From NCBI RefSeq assembly GCF_004295485.1, contig NZ_CP036164.1:1116001-1180000 (forward strand): a stretch of 64,000 bases of DNA, given 5' to 3'. Below are positions 28,781 through 37,857 of this stretch, piece by piece. The stretch's first letter is position 1, and the number at the start of each line of letters is the position of its first letter. The stretch is from Janibacter limosus (GTDB lineage Bacteria > Actinomycetota > Actinomycetes > Actinomycetales > Dermatophilaceae). Made by a program: the position numbers and the translations under genes. A model generated the notes under the pieces. That model saw only the letters and a list, made by a program, of their open reading frames with translations, did no database searches and was not told the origin of the DNA.

Positions 28781-29303
28781 CGCAGGCGGCGCACGCCGCG
28801 GTGTGCGGATCGGCATCGACGTGGGGCAGGCCCGCGTCGGGGTCGCCGCGAGCGACCCCTCCGGACTCCTCGCGACACCTGTCGAGACCGTGCCGCGTGA
28901 TCTCGAGCACGACAGCGACGTCGACCGGGTGGTGCAGATCGCCACGGACCTGGGCGCCATGGAGTTCGTCGTCGGTCTGCCTCGCTCCCTCGACGGGAGC
29001 GAGGGACCGGCCGCGGACAAGGCGAGATCGTGGGCCAGACGCCTGCGGTCGGTCCTCGCCGAGGCACCGATCGGCAACACGCCGATCCGCCTGGTGGACG
29101 AGAGGCTCACCACGGTGGATGCTCATCGAGGCCTGCGAGAGAGCGGACTGGATGGTCGACGTCACCGCGAGGTCGTTGATCAGGCAGCAGCCGTGCTGAT
29201 CCTGCAGACTGCGCTGGACACGGAGCGCGCAACCGGTAGACCCCCCGGGGAACGGGTCGGTCGGCCGCGCCGACGCACACCGCTGAAGGGCAAGGACGTA
29301 TGA
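28773..29303 (+). CDS. ruvX: RuvX/YqgF, Holliday junction resolvase-like RNase
   Basis: 176 residues from GTG 28773, which lies inside the alaS end. RNase H-like fold with catalytic Asp in GIDVGQARVGVAASDP, FVVGLPRSLDGSEG, LVDERLTTVDAH (second acidic residue) and the DQAAAVLILQTALD C-terminal Asp. YqgF proteins process the 3' end of 16S rRNA in some bacteria. The order alaS-ruvX-mltG-aroE is typical for actinobacteria. Confidence 0.92.
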   Translation: MPDAGGARRGVRIGIDVGQARVGVAASDPSGLLATPVETVPRDLEHDSDVDRVVQIATDLGAMEFVVGLPRSLDGSEGPAADKARSWARRLRSVLAEAPIGNTPIRLVDERLTTVDAHRGLRESGLDGRRHREVVDQAAAVLILQTALDTERATGRPPGERVGRPRRRTPLKGKDV

Positions 29304-30451
29304 GCGACCTGCACGAGGACATCTTCGACGAGGAGTCGGCAGACGCACGGCACAGCCGTCGTCATCGGCGGGCCAGTGAGGCGCGGTCGTCTCGGCGCGG
29401 AGGCGCGGGCTGTCTGGCGATGATCCTCGCCGCGGCCGTCGTGCTGGTCGCGATCTTCTTCGCCTTCGGCTCGCTGCGGTCACTCGTCCCGGGTGGCTCC
29501 GGGCCCAAGGACTTCGAGGGGCCGGGACGCGGGTCGGTCGAGGTCGACATCACCTCGGGCATGGCTGGCTCCGCGATCGGTGAGACGCTGGTCGAGGCGG
29601 GGGTCGTGAAGTCGACGAGCAGCTTCACCGAGGTTGCGATGGCCCAGCCGGACAAGGCGGCCTCGATCCAGCCCGGCACCTACGAGATGCTCAAGGAGAT
29701 GCCGGCGGCGGACGCCTTCGAGCGCCTCCTCGACCCCGCCAACCGGGTCGCCAAGGGCATCACCATCCCCGAGGGTCTGTGGCGCTCGGAGATCTACGCC
29801 AAGCTCTCCAAGGGCACCGGCACCCCGGTCTCCGAGTACGAGAAGGCGGAGAAGTCCCCCAAGCTCAAGCTGCCCGAGGAGGCAGGCGGCGACGTCGAGG
29901 GATGGCTCTTCCCGTCGACCTACGAGTTCGAGAAGGGCACGACTGCCGTCGCCCAGCTGAACACGATGATCGCCATGACGAGTGACCACCTCACCGAGGC
30001 CGGCGTCGCCAAGGACAAGTGGGAGCGCACGCTCATCGTCGCGTCCATCGTCGAGGGGGAGTCCGGTGCGGCCGACCGGGGCAAGGTGGCCCGGGTCATC
30101 GAGAACCGCCTCAAGGACGTCAACGGGCCGACGGTCGGCATGCTCAACATGGACAGCACCGTCCACTACATCTTCCAGGGACGCGGCAAGGCCGGCACGA
30201 CGGACGAGATGCGTGCCAGCGACAGCCCGTACAACACCTACAAGCAGGTCGGGCTGCCCCCGGGACCGATCAACAACCCGGGCGGCGAGGCCATCAAGGC
30301 AGCCGGCAACCCGGATCCGGGCAACTGGCTCTTCTTCGTCACGGTCAACCCCGACACGGGCGAGACCAAGTTCGCCTCCACCCAGCGTGAGCACGACAAC
30401 AACGCCAAGGAGTTCGACCAGTGGTGCGCCGACAACCAGGACCGGTGCTGA
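29300..30451 (+). CDS. mltG: Endolytic murein transglycosylase MltG
   Basis: 383 residues, one N-terminal membrane helix (about 40-60, [20 protein letters not shown]) preceded by a basic cytoplasmic tail. YceG domain with catalytic Glu in [12 protein letters not shown] (about residue 251), then [11 protein letters not shown] and DPGNWLFFV. It cuts nascent glycan strands at the membrane and ends their elongation. ATG overlaps the ruvX stop. Confidence 0.93.
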   Translation: MSDLHEDIFDEESADARHSRRHRRASEARSSRRGGAGCLAMILAAAVVLVAIFFAFGSLRSLVPGGSGPKDFEGPGRGSVEVDITSGMAGSAIGETLVEAGVVKSTSSFTEVAMAQPDKAASIQPGTYEMLKEMPAADAFERLLDPANRVAKGITIPEGLWRSEIYAKLSKGTGTPVSEYEKAEKSPKLKLPEEAGGDVEGWLFPSTYEFEKGTTAVAQLNTMIAMTSDHLTEAGVAKDKWERTLIVASIVEGESGAADRGKVARVIENRLKDVNGPTVGMLNMDSTVHYIFQGRGKAGTTDEMRASDSPYNTYKQVGLPPGPINNPGGEAIKAAGNPDPGNWLFFVTVNPDTGETKFASTQREHDNNAKEFDQWCADNQDRC

Positions 30452-31275
30452 GCGGGACCCGGCACGCGGGCGTCCTCGGCTCACCGATCGCCCACTCGCT
30501 GTCGCCGACGCTGCACCGTGCGGGCTACGCGGCGGCGGCGCTGCCGGCGTGGGACTACACCGCCCACGAGGTCGACGAAGGGGGACTGGCCCCCTTCGTC
30601 GCCGGGCTGGACGAGTCCTGGCGCGGGCTCAGCCTGACGATGCCGCTCAAGGTGGCGGCCTTCGACATCGCGGACGAGGTGAGCGACCTCGCACTCCGGG
30701 CGGGAGCGATCAACACGCTCGTGCGCACCGACGCCGGCTGGGCCGGCGACAACACCGACGTGCACGGGGTGGCCCGGTCGCTGGCGGAGGCGGGCGCCCG
30801 AGGCATCACGTCGGCGACGGTCGTGGGGTCGGGGGCCACGGCCCGCTCCGCCCTGCTCGGCCTCGTCGCCCTCGGCGCCACCCGCATCACGGTCGCGGCC
30901 CGGACGCCCGAGCGGGCCGAGGAGCTGCGGCGGGTCGCGGACGTCGAGCTGCTGGTCGTGCCGCTGGCCGACTGGTCCCGCACGGGCGACGCCGCGATCG
31001 TCTCCACCGTGCCCGCAGGACCGGCCAACACCGCGGCCGCCGCGCACCTGGGTTCCGACCTCCACGGGGTGACCCTCCTCGACGTCGTCTACGCGGACTG
31101 GCCGACGCCGCTCGCGCGAGCGGCCCGCGAGCACGGCGCGACGATCGTCTCCGGGCTCGAGATGCTCGTCCACCAGGCAGCGCGGCAGTTCGAGCTCTTC
31201 ACCGGGACGCCCGCGCCGGTCGAGGCGATGCAGTCGGCAGGGCGAGCGGCGCTGGGCCACACCCCGGACGCCTGA
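30445..31275 (+). CDS. aroE: Shikimate dehydrogenase (NADP+)
   Basis: 276 residues from GTG 30445. The shikimate-binding SPTLHRAGY lies at about 18-26; the catalytic Lys is in [11 protein letters not shown]; Asp and Asn are in GAINTLVRT and GDNTDVHG; the nucleotide loop [10 protein letters not shown] follows. It reduces 3-dehydroshikimate. The gene overlaps mltG by 7 bases. The third in-gene palindrome (30574-30600) is inside the sequence for the conserved DEGGLAPFV segment. Confidence 0.93.
   Translation: MLSGTRHAGVLGSPIAHSLSPTLHRAGYAAAALPAWDYTAHEVDEGGLAPFVAGLDESWRGLSLTMPLKVAAFDIADEVSDLALRAGAINTLVRTDAGWAGDNTDVHGVARSLAEAGARGITSATVVGSGATARSALLGLVALGATRITVAARTPERAEELRRVADVELLVVPLADWSRTGDAAIVSTVPAGPANTAAAAHLGSDLHGVTLLDVVYADWPTPLARAAREHGATIVSGLEMLVHQAARQFELFTGTPAPVEAMQSAGRAALGHTPDA
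30574..30600. repeat. In-gene perfect 11-bp inverted repeat of the ACGAAGGGGG motif
   Basis: GACGAAGGGGG and CCCCCTTCGTC with a 5-base loop (ACTGG), inside aroE, coding for DEGGLAPFV. Here the protein segment looks like normal family sequence, so this copy may be a codon choice rather than an insertion. Confidence 0.55.
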
Positions 31276-31297
31276 CGGGGCCCCACGACCGAAGTGC

Positions 31298-31310
31298 GAG
31301 GATTGCGCCC
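31298..31310 (+). promoter_or_regulatory. Possible leaderless promoter of aroC
   Basis: GAGGAT (31298-31303) is 7 bases before ATG 31311. It is weaker than the TANNNT sites elsewhere. It may alternatively act as a poor ribosome site; spacing is close to that. Confidence 0.25.
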
Positions 31311-32540
31311 ATGTTGCGTTGGTTGACCGCTGGTGAGTCGCACGGCCAAGCCCTCGTGGCGACCCTCGAAGGGCTGCCCGCCGGGGTCGAGGTGAGGACC
31401 TCGGACGTGGCTGCTGCCCTCGCCAGGCGGCGCCTCGGGTACGGCCGTGGCGCCCGGATGAAGTTCGAGCAGGACACGGTGACCTTCCTCGGCGGGGTGC
31501 GGCACGGGAGCACCCTCGGCTCGCCGCTGGCCGTGATGATCGGCAACACCGAGTGGCCCAAGTGGGAGACGGTCATGGGCGCCGACCCCGTCGAGAGCGA
31601 AGCCCTGGCCGCCGCCGACGACATCGGTGCCGAGAAGGAGATCGCCCGCAACCGTCCGCTGACTCGCCCGCGGCCCGGGCACGCCGACCTCGTGGGCATG
31701 CAGAAGTACGGCTTCGACGAGGCCCGACCGATCCTCGAGCGCGCCTCCGCCCGCGAGACCGCGGCGAGGGTCGCCCTCGGTGAGATCGCCGAGCGCTTCC
31801 TCGAGCAGGCCTACGGCATCCGCCTCGTCGCGCACACCGTCGCGATCGGTGAGGGTGAGGCGCCCGCCGACGGGCCGCTGCCCACACCCGACGATGTCGA
31901 CGCGCTCGACGCCAACCCCGTGCGGGCGATGACCCGCGCGGGCACCGACGCGATGGTCGCGCAGATCGAGGCGGCCAAGAAGGACGGCGACACCCTCGGC
32001 GGCGTCGTCGAGGTGCTGGCCTACGACCTGCCGCCAGGGCTGGGCAGCCACGTCCACTGGGACCGGCGGCTCGATGCCCGCCTGGCCGGGGCGCTCATGG
32101 GCATCCAGGCCATCAAGGGGGTCGAGGTCGGTGACGGCTTCACCACCGCACGCCGCCGCGGGTCGGCGGCCCACGACGAGATGGAGCGTGACGCCGACGG
32201 TGTCATCCACCGGCGCACGGGTCGTGCCGGAGGGACCGAAGGGGGGATGAGCACCGGTGACGTGCTGCGGGTGCGCGCCGCGATGAAGCCGATCAGCACC
32301 GTCCCGCGCGCCCTGGAGACCGTCGACGTGGCCGGGACCGACCCGGCGACCGCGATCCACCAGCGCTCCGACGTGTGTGCGGTCCCGGCGGCAGGGGTCG
32401 TCGCCCAGGCGATGGTCGCGCTGGTCCTCGCCGAGGCCTGCGTCGAGAAGTTCGGCGGTGACTCGGTCGCCGAGACGGCCCGCAACCACCGCTCCTACCT
32501 CGAGTCGATCCCCGAGCTGATGCGGACGTGGGAGGCGTGA
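31311..32540 (+). CDS. aroC: Chorismate synthase
   Basis: 409 residues, full length. Turns EPSP into chorismate with reduced FMN. Family signatures: [19 protein letters not shown] near the start, [30 protein letters not shown] and the C-terminal [20 protein letters not shown]. The open frame extends upstream through aroE in another frame; the start is set by family similarity ([12 protein letters not shown]). It overlaps aroK by GTGA. Confidence 0.96.
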   Translation: MLRWLTAGESHGQALVATLEGLPAGVEVRTSDVAAALARRRLGYGRGARMKFEQDTVTFLGGVRHGSTLGSPLAVMIGNTEWPKWETVMGADPVESEALAAADDIGAEKEIARNRPLTRPRPGHADLVGMQKYGFDEARPILERASARETAARVALGEIAERFLEQAYGIRLVAHTVAIGEGEAPADGPLPTPDDVDALDANPVRAMTRAGTDAMVAQIEAAKKDGDTLGGVVEVLAYDLPPGLGSHVHWDRRLDARLAGALMGIQAIKGVEVGDGFTTARRRGSAAHDEMERDADGVIHRRTGRAGGTEGGMSTGDVLRVRAAMKPISTVPRALETVDVAGTDPATAIHQRSDVCAVPAAGVVAQAMVALVLAEACVEKFGGDSVAETARNHRSYLESIPELMRTWEA

Positions 32541-33049
32541 GCGGGGCTCCCTTCGTCGTCGTCATCGGTCCTCCCGGGGTCGGCAAGTCGACGATCGCCC
32601 GAGGGATCGCGCAGCGTCTGGACCGACGGCTCGTCGACACCGACGCGCTCGTCGAGGAGCGTGAGGGGCGCAGCGTCTCCGACCTCTTCGTCGAGTCCGG
32701 CGAGGACTACTTCCGGGCGGCGGAGGAGCGCGCCGTGCTCGATGCCCTGCGTGAGGACGGCATCGTCCTCGCGCTCGGTGGTGGGGCTCCGATGATCCCC
32801 GCGGTGACCGACGCGCTGCAGGGTCACACGGTGCTCTTCCTCGACGTCGGCATCGCCGACGCCGCCAAGCGGATCGGCTTCGACAAGAGCCGGCCGCTGC
32901 TGTCGGTCAACCCGAGGCAGAGCTGGATCAGGACGATGGACGCCCGTCGCCCGACCTACGAGTCGCTGGCCACCCTCCGGGTGGACACGGCGGGCCGTGG
33001 GGTCGACGACGTCGTCACCGAGGCACTGGCCCGGCTGGAGGACGCATGA
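32537..33049 (+). CDS. aroK: Shikimate kinase
   Basis: 170 residues. P-loop [13 protein letters not shown] near the N-terminus; [20 protein letters not shown] carries the shikimate Asp pocket; the GGGAP loop and VNPRQSW with the adenine/lid Arg follow. GTG 32537 shares its TGA with the aroC stop; GTG 32528 is possible. The ribosome site GGGAGG lies very close to the GTG, so coupled reinitiation is likely. Confidence 0.92.
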   Translation: MSGAPFVVVIGPPGVGKSTIARGIAQRLDRRLVDTDALVEEREGRSVSDLFVESGEDYFRAAEERAVLDALREDGIVLALGGGAPMIPAVTDALQGHTVLFLDVGIADAAKRIGFDKSRPLLSVNPRQSWIRTMDARRPTYESLATLRVDTAGRGVDDVVTEALARLEDA

Positions 33050-34116
33050 GTGAGGTCACGACCATCCCGGTGGGGGAGGACTACGACGTCCTCGTCGGCC
33101 ACGGCGTCTCCGCCCGGGTGGCCGAGGTGCTCCCGCAGGGCGTGGCCAGGGTGCTCGTCGTCCACGGCGAGCCACTCGCCTCGCTCGCGGCGCCGGTGAT
33201 CACCGCACTGCGTGCGGCCGGCCTCGAGGTCCACGTCGCAGCGGTCCCCGACGCGGAGGCGGCCAAGACCGTCACCGTCGCCGCCGGGCTGTGGGCGACG
33301 ATGGGCCAGGCCGGCTTCACCCGCAGCGACGCGGTCGTCGCGGTGGGCGGCGGCAGCGTCACCGATCTCGGCGGCTGGGCCGCCGCCGCGTGGTTGCGGG
33401 GTGTCCCCGTCGTGCACGTGCCGACGACCGTGCTCGGCATGGTCGATGCCGCGGTGGGCGGCAAGACGGGGGTCAACACGGCCGAGGGCAAGAACCTCGT
33501 CGGGGCCTTCCACACCCCTGCCGCCGTCCTGTGCGACCTGGGCCACCTGGCCACGCTGCCGCCCGCGGACCTGTCCGCCGGGCTCGCCGAGGTCGTCAAG
33601 GGTGGTTTCATCGCCGACCCGCGCATCCTCGAGATCGTCGAGGCGGACCAGTCGGCCGTCCAGGACCCCGGGTCGGCTGCGCTGCGCGAGGTCATCGAGC
33701 GCAAGATCGCCGTCAAGGCCAAGGTCGTGGCTGCCGACCTGCGCGAGTCGCACCTGCGCGAGATCCTCAACTACGGACACACTCTCGGCCACGCCATCGA
33801 GCACCACGAGAGCTACCGGATGCGGCACGGCGAGGCGGTGGCGATCGGCATGGTCTACGCCGCGGAGGTCGCCCACCGGACCGGGCGCATCGACGCCGCC
33901 CTGCTCGAGCGCCACCGCTACGTCCTGGGTCTGCTCGGGTTGCCGACGACCTACTCGAGGGCCGGCTTCGACGAGCTGCTGGCCGCGCTGCGGCGGGACA
34001 AGAAGACCCGCGGGGCGACCCTGCGCCTCGTCGTCCTCGACGGCCTCGCCGAGCCGGGCCGCCTCGAGGGCCCCGACGAGTCGCTGCTGCGCGAGGCCTA
34101 CGCCGCCCTGGCCTGA
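33046..34116 (+). CDS. aroB: 3-Dehydroquinate synthase
   Basis: 356 residues. NAD- and metal-dependent cyclisation of DAHP to 3-dehydroquinate. VGGGSVTDLGGWAAAAWLRG and PTTVLGMVDAAVGGKTGVN form the NAD and substrate sites; metal ligands are the Glu in SAGLAEVVKGG and the His residues in NYGHTLGHAIEHH. ATG overlaps aroK (ATGA). It ends the aro group; aroQ and pepP, which often follow in actinobacteria, are absent here and a two-component system comes instead. Confidence 0.96.
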   Translation: MSEVTTIPVGEDYDVLVGHGVSARVAEVLPQGVARVLVVHGEPLASLAAPVITALRAAGLEVHVAAVPDAEAAKTVTVAAGLWATMGQAGFTRSDAVVAVGGGSVTDLGGWAAAAWLRGVPVVHVPTTVLGMVDAAVGGKTGVNTAEGKNLVGAFHTPAAVLCDLGHLATLPPADLSAGLAEVVKGGFIADPRILEIVEADQSAVQDPGSAALREVIERKIAVKAKVVAADLRESHLREILNYGHTLGHAIEHHESYRMRHGEAVAIGMVYAAEVAHRTGRIDAALLERHRYVLGLLGLPTTYSRAGFDELLAALRRDKKTRGATLRLVVLDGLAEPGRLEGPDESLLREAYAALA

Positions 34117-34128
34117 GCGGGCTCAGGC
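34111..34128. terminator. Compact convergent hairpin over both stop codons
   Basis: GCCTGAG and CTCAGGC form a perfect 7-bp stem with loop CGGG. It contains the aroB stop (34114-34116) and the minus-strand regulator stop (34123-34125), so a single hairpin may end both transcripts. No U-tract. Confidence 0.45.
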
Positions 34129-34812
34129 AGGGGCGTCGAGCTCGGCCTCGTGCACGGTGATCGCCACCTGCACGCGGTTGTCGGCGTCCAGCTTGTCGAG
34201 GATCCGGCCGACGTGCGCCTTGACCGTCGCCACGCTGAGGAAGAGCCGGCCCGAGATCTCGGCGTTGGACAGGCCCGACCCGACGGCTCGCGCCACGTCC
34301 AGCTCCCGGTCGGTCAGTCGCGCCAGCCGGGTGCGCGCCTCCTCACGGGTGCTGCTCGTCGCGGTCTCGCGGGCCGTGCGCACGGAGTTCAGCACCGAGG
34401 TGGTGACGCTGGGGGAGAGGATCGACTGCCCGGCCGCCACGAGCCGCACCGCCTCGACCAGCCGGTCCGGGGGAGTGTCCTTGAGCAGGAACCCGTCCGC
34501 GCCGTGCTGCAGGGCGCGCATCACGTCGTCGTCCGCGTCGAAGGTGGTGAGGATGATGACCTTGCTCGGCGAGCCGCTGCGGACCAGCTCGTCGGTGGCG
34601 CTCAACCCGTCGAGCCGCGGCATCCGGATGTCCATGAGGACGACGTCCGGGGAGTGCTCGGCGATGACCGACAGGCCCTGGCGACCATCCTGGGCCTGCG
34701 CGACGACCGTGATCTCCGGCGCGCCCCCGAGGATCATCGACAGGGCGGTGCGCACCATCGGGTCGTCGTCGACGAGGACGACGGAGATCGGGTCGCTGCT
34801 CGGGCTGCTCAC
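34123..34812 (-). CDS. NarL/LuxR-family response regulator
   Basis: 229 residues from GTG 34812. Receiver domain with DDD (15-17), phosphorylation Asp about 61 in VVLMDIRMPRLDGL, Thr in VIILTTFDADDD, and Lys in GADGFLLKDT. LuxR-type helix-turn-helix at about 165-225 (LTDRELDVARAVGSGLSNAEIS, SVATVKAHVGRILDKL). The start overlaps the kinase stop, so the pair is cotranscribed. It probably controls the divergent ABC exporter 1.3 kb away; that is inferred from position. Confidence 0.9.
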   Translation of the reverse strand: MSSPSSDPISVVLVDDDPMVRTALSMILGGAPEITVVAQAQDGRQGLSVIAEHSPDVVLMDIRMPRLDGLSATDELVRSGSPSKVIILTTFDADDDVMRALQHGADGFLLKDTPPDRLVEAVRLVAAGQSILSPSVTTSVLNSVRTARETATSSTREEARTRLARLTDRELDVARAVGSGLSNAEISGRLFLSVATVKAHVGRILDKLDADNRVQVAITVHEAELDAPA

Positions 34813-36017
34813 GAGGCCCACGGTAGCCACACCGCCAGCCGGTGCTCGTCGCCGTGCCACCCGTGCGACAGCCGTCCCCCCGCCAGGGTCACCCGCTCGG
34901 ACAGCCCGAGCAGCCCGACCCCCGCACCGGGTACCGGGTCCGCATCGCGGTTCAGGGAGCGCGGGTTGGAGATCGTCACCTCCAGCTCGCTGCCGGGACG
35001 ACCGGCGAGGTGCACGGTCACCGTGGCGGCTGGTGCGTGCTTGCGGGCATTGGTCAGCCCCTCCTGGATCACGCGGTAGGCGGTCCGGCTCGTCGTCTCC
35101 GGAAGGGTCGTCAGGTCCGGGCCACCCTCACCGAGGCTGACCCGGGTGCCGGCGGACCGGACGTCGTCGAGCAGCTCGGGCAGGTCGGCGAGGGTGCGCT
35201 GCGGGCGAAGGGGGGAGCCCTCGTCGTCCTCCCTCAGGACCCCGAGGACCGCACGCAGGTCGGTCAGGGCGGCTCGGGCGTTGCTGTCGATGGCCGTGAC
35301 GGCTGCGCGGCGCTCGTCCTCGGGGAGGTCCTGCCGATAGCTGAGGAGACCGGAGTGCATGGTCACCAGCGAGATCCGGTGGGCAAGCACGTCGTGCATC
35401 TCCCGGGCGATGCGGCTGCGCTCGGCGGTCTGTGCCTGGGCGACCCGGGCGCGCTGCTCGGACTCGGCGGTCTGGGCCCGCTCCACCCAGGAGCGCACGA
35501 GGGCGCGTCGCGACCCGATGGAGTACCCGACCGCGATGATGATGCCCACGACGAGCACGTTGACGAGGGCCTCGGCCCACAGCGGGAGCGAGTCGGTTCC
35601 GGGCTCGGGATAGATGATGCGCGCGGAGAAGAGGCCGGCGGCCACGGTGAGCGCGCCCACAGGGAGGATCTCGCGCCACCGCTGACGGGTGGCCAGGGAC
35701 GCCAGGGCGATGGTCTGCGCGCCGGCGGCCACCGTCGACGCTCCGGTCAGCAGCGTGGTGATGGTCGCGATGGCGACGGGCCAGCGCCGGCGGAGCAGCA
35801 GGCACCCCGCGGCGACCAGACCGAGCAGGGGGTCGACGAGGACGAGCCACAGTCCTCGCCAGGTCTCCGGCTCCTGGTCGGGGTCGGGGAAGACGAGCGC
35901 GGCGGTGAAGGCCCAGAAGACCAGCCCCAGCAGCAGCGCGAGGCCGACGCGCCACGTGGTGTCCCACCACGTCAGGCGGTCGGGGAGCCGCTCGTCGAGG
36001 GCAGGTGCGGAGGTCAC
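34809..36017 (-). CDS. HisKA_3-family sensor histidine kinase
   Basis: 402 residues from GTG 36017. About five to six membrane helices in residues 20-170, a short coiled linker, then the phosphoacceptor His208 in SRIAREMHDVLAHRISLV, and the ATPase N-box ViQEGLTNARKHAP and G-box PGAGVGLLGLSERV. This is the DesK/LiaS-like class with little extracytoplasmic sequence, so it probably senses the membrane. The divergent side carries the ABC genes. Confidence 0.9.
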   Translation of the reverse strand: MTSAPALDERLPDRLTWWDTTWRVGLALLLGLVFWAFTAALVFPDPDQEPETWRGLWLVLVDPLLGLVAAGCLLLRRRWPVAIATITTLLTGASTVAAGAQTIALASLATRQRWREILPVGALTVAAGLFSARIIYPEPGTDSLPLWAEALVNVLVVGIIIAVGYSIGSRRALVRSWVERAQTAESEQRARVAQAQTAERSRIAREMHDVLAHRISLVTMHSGLLSYRQDLPEDERRAAVTAIDSNARAALTDLRAVLGVLREDDEGSPLRPQRTLADLPELLDDVRSAGTRVSLGEGGPDLTTLPETTSRTAYRVIQEGLTNARKHAPAATVTVHLAGRPGSELEVTISNPRSLNRDADPVPGAGVGLLGLSERVTLAGGRLSHGWHGDEHRLAVWLPWAS

Positions 36018-36029
36018 GACCCCACCGTA
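36018..36029 (-). promoter_or_regulatory. Leaderless promoter of the kinase operon
   Basis: On the minus strand TACGGT (36029-36024) is 6 bases before GTG 36017. The 143-base space to the divergent ABC gene also holds a C-rich run and a CCCTTCG motif (36129). Confidence 0.4.
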
Positions 36030-36160
36030 GGCGGCGTGGGAGCCGCCCGGCATCCGCCTCAGGTCGCGCACCGGCTCCTGACCCCCCTCCCAAAGTCGTG
36101 GGTGCGGTCGAGACCTGGGGGCGATGCCCCCTTCGCCCTCGGGGACGCATCGTTGGGGAC

Positions 36161-37057
36161 ATGATCAAGGCCACCAACCTCACCAAGCGGTACGGCGACT
36201 TCACCGCCGTCCACGACATCTCCTTCACCGCCCGCCCGGGCAGCGTCACCGGGTTCCTCGGTCCCAACGGAGCCGGCAAGTCCACCGCCATGCGGATGAT
36301 GACCGGTCTCACGCCGCCGACCTCCGGCGAGGCGCTCGTCCTCGGCCGCCGCTACCGGGAGCTGCCCAACCCAGGTCGCCACGTCGGCGTCATGCTGGAC
36401 GCCTCCGCGCAGCACCCGGGACGCACCGGCAGGGAGGTCCTGACGCTCGCCGCCAGGACCATCGGTGTCGGGCCGACCGCCGTGGCCCACGGTCTGGCCA
36501 CCGTCGGCCTCACCGACAAGGAGGCCGGCCGTCGGGTGCGCAACTACTCCCTCGGGATGCGCCAGCGTCTCGGCCTGGCCGCAGCCCTCATCGGCGATCC
36601 CGAGGTGCTGATCCTCGACGAGCCCGCCAACGGGCTGGACCCGCAGGGCATCCACTGGATGCGCGGGCTGCTGCGCGGCTTCGCCGACCGCGGCGGCACC
36701 GTGCTGCTCTCCTCGCACCTGCTCTCCGAGGTGCAGATCGTCGCCGACGAGCTGGTCATCATCGGCAACGGCCGCATCGTCGCCGAGGGCACGGTCGAGG
36801 AGCTGCTCCAGCAGCAGGGCACCCGCGTGCGCTCCATCGATGATGCCGCGCTCGCCGACGCACTGACCCGAGCGGGCGTCGAGGTCACCTCGAGCGCCGC
36901 CGGGCTGCTCGCGCAGACGAGCAGCGAGGCCGTCGGCCGCATCGCGCTCGACGCCCGCATCGTCCTCACCGACCTCGCCTCCGGCTCCGCCGGTGGCCTC
37001 GAGGAGCTCTTCCTCACCCTGACCGCCACCGAGTCCCGAGAGGGGACTGCCGCATGA
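36161..37057 (+). CDS. ABC transporter ATP-binding protein
   Basis: 298 residues from ATG 36161. Walker A GPNGAGKST (34-42), signature YSLGMRQRLGLAAAL, Walker B VLILDEPANGLDP, H-loop His in LLSSHLLSE. The LGMRQR signature is typical of exporters of the DrrA/BcrA class, with a C-terminal tail of about 80 residues. Upstream purines GGGGAC serve as ribosome site. It overlaps the permease by ATGA. Confidence 0.92.
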   Translation: MIKATNLTKRYGDFTAVHDISFTARPGSVTGFLGPNGAGKSTAMRMMTGLTPPTSGEALVLGRRYRELPNPGRHVGVMLDASAQHPGRTGREVLTLAARTIGVGPTAVAHGLATVGLTDKEAGRRVRNYSLGMRQRLGLAAALIGDPEVLILDEPANGLDPQGIHWMRGLLRGFADRGGTVLLSSHLLSEVQIVADELVIIGNGRIVAEGTVEELLQQQGTRVRSIDDAALADALTRAGVEVTSSAAGLLAQTSSEAVGRIALDARIVLTDLASGSAGGLEELFLTLTATESREGTAA

Positions 37058-37857
37058 GCACCACCACCGCACCCACCGAGTCCGCACCCCAGCCCACCGG
37101 GGCGAGCGCCGCGCGACCACCGGTCGACGTCTCCGGCGACCGGGTCCCCTTCGCCCGCCTGGCCGCCATCGAGGTCCGCAAGATGGTCGACACCCGTGCC
37201 GGGCTGTGGATGCTCATCACCATGGCCGGGATCGGGTTCCTCGTCGCAGGCGGCCTGGTCATCTGGGGGCAGGAGCAGGACCACCGGTACCCGACCTTCC
37301 TCGGCTTCATCACGATGCCCCTGATGTTGCTCCTGCCGATCATGGGCATCATGTCCGCGACCCAGGAGTGGAGCCAGCGGACCGGCCTGGCCACCTTCAC
37401 CCTCGTGCCCCGGCGGGGTCGGATCATCGCGGCGAAGGTCGTGGCCGCCCTCGTCCTGTGCCTCGTCCTGCTGGCTGCCGGCGCCGGCGCCGCCGCGCTG
37501 GCGACCCTCGTCTCCGGTGGGGAGTTCACCCTGACCGGCATCTCGCTCGCCGGCGTCGTCCTCACCGCACTGGTCTTCACCCTGCAGGGCGTCGCCTTCG
37601 GGGCGGCCTTCCTCAACACCCCGATCGCCATCGTCGCCAGTCTCGCGCTGCCGACCGTCTGGACGATCCTCACCGCGATGATCGAGCGGATGGCGCAGGT
37701 CGCGACCTGGCTCGACCTCAACCTCGTCACCGGCCCGCTCACGGAGGGGACGATGACCGGGGAGAACTGGGCGCAGCTGGCCACGGGCTCCGCGATGTGG
37801 GTCGGCCTGCCGCTCGTGATCGGCAGCTACCGGATCCTCACCCGCGAGATCAAGTAG
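37054..37857 (+). CDS. ABC-2 type transporter permease
   Basis: 267 residues. Six hydrophobic helices after a cytoplasmic N-terminus of about 45 residues (LAAIEVRKMVDTRAG). ABC-2 type; no conserved substrate motif. Together with the ATPase it likely exports an antibiotic-like or lipid compound and may be induced by the divergent two-component system. It overlaps the convergent FMN-protein gene by 8 bases. Confidence 0.87.
   Translation: MSTTTAPTESAPQPTGASAARPPVDVSGDRVPFARLAAIEVRKMVDTRAGLWMLITMAGIGFLVAGGLVIWGQEQDHRYPTFLGFITMPLMLLLPIMGIMSATQEWSQRTGLATFTLVPRRGRIIAAKVVAALVLCLVLLAAGAGAAALATLVSGGEFTLTGISLAGVVLTALVFTLQGVAFGAAFLNTPIAIVASLALPTVWTILTAMIERMAQVATWLDLNLVTGPLTEGTMTGENWAQLATGSAMWVGLPLVIGSYRILTREIK

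Noticed and set aside
26099..29113. Long minus-strand frame opposite alaS
   Set aside because: Shadow of alaS and ruvX; no motifs.
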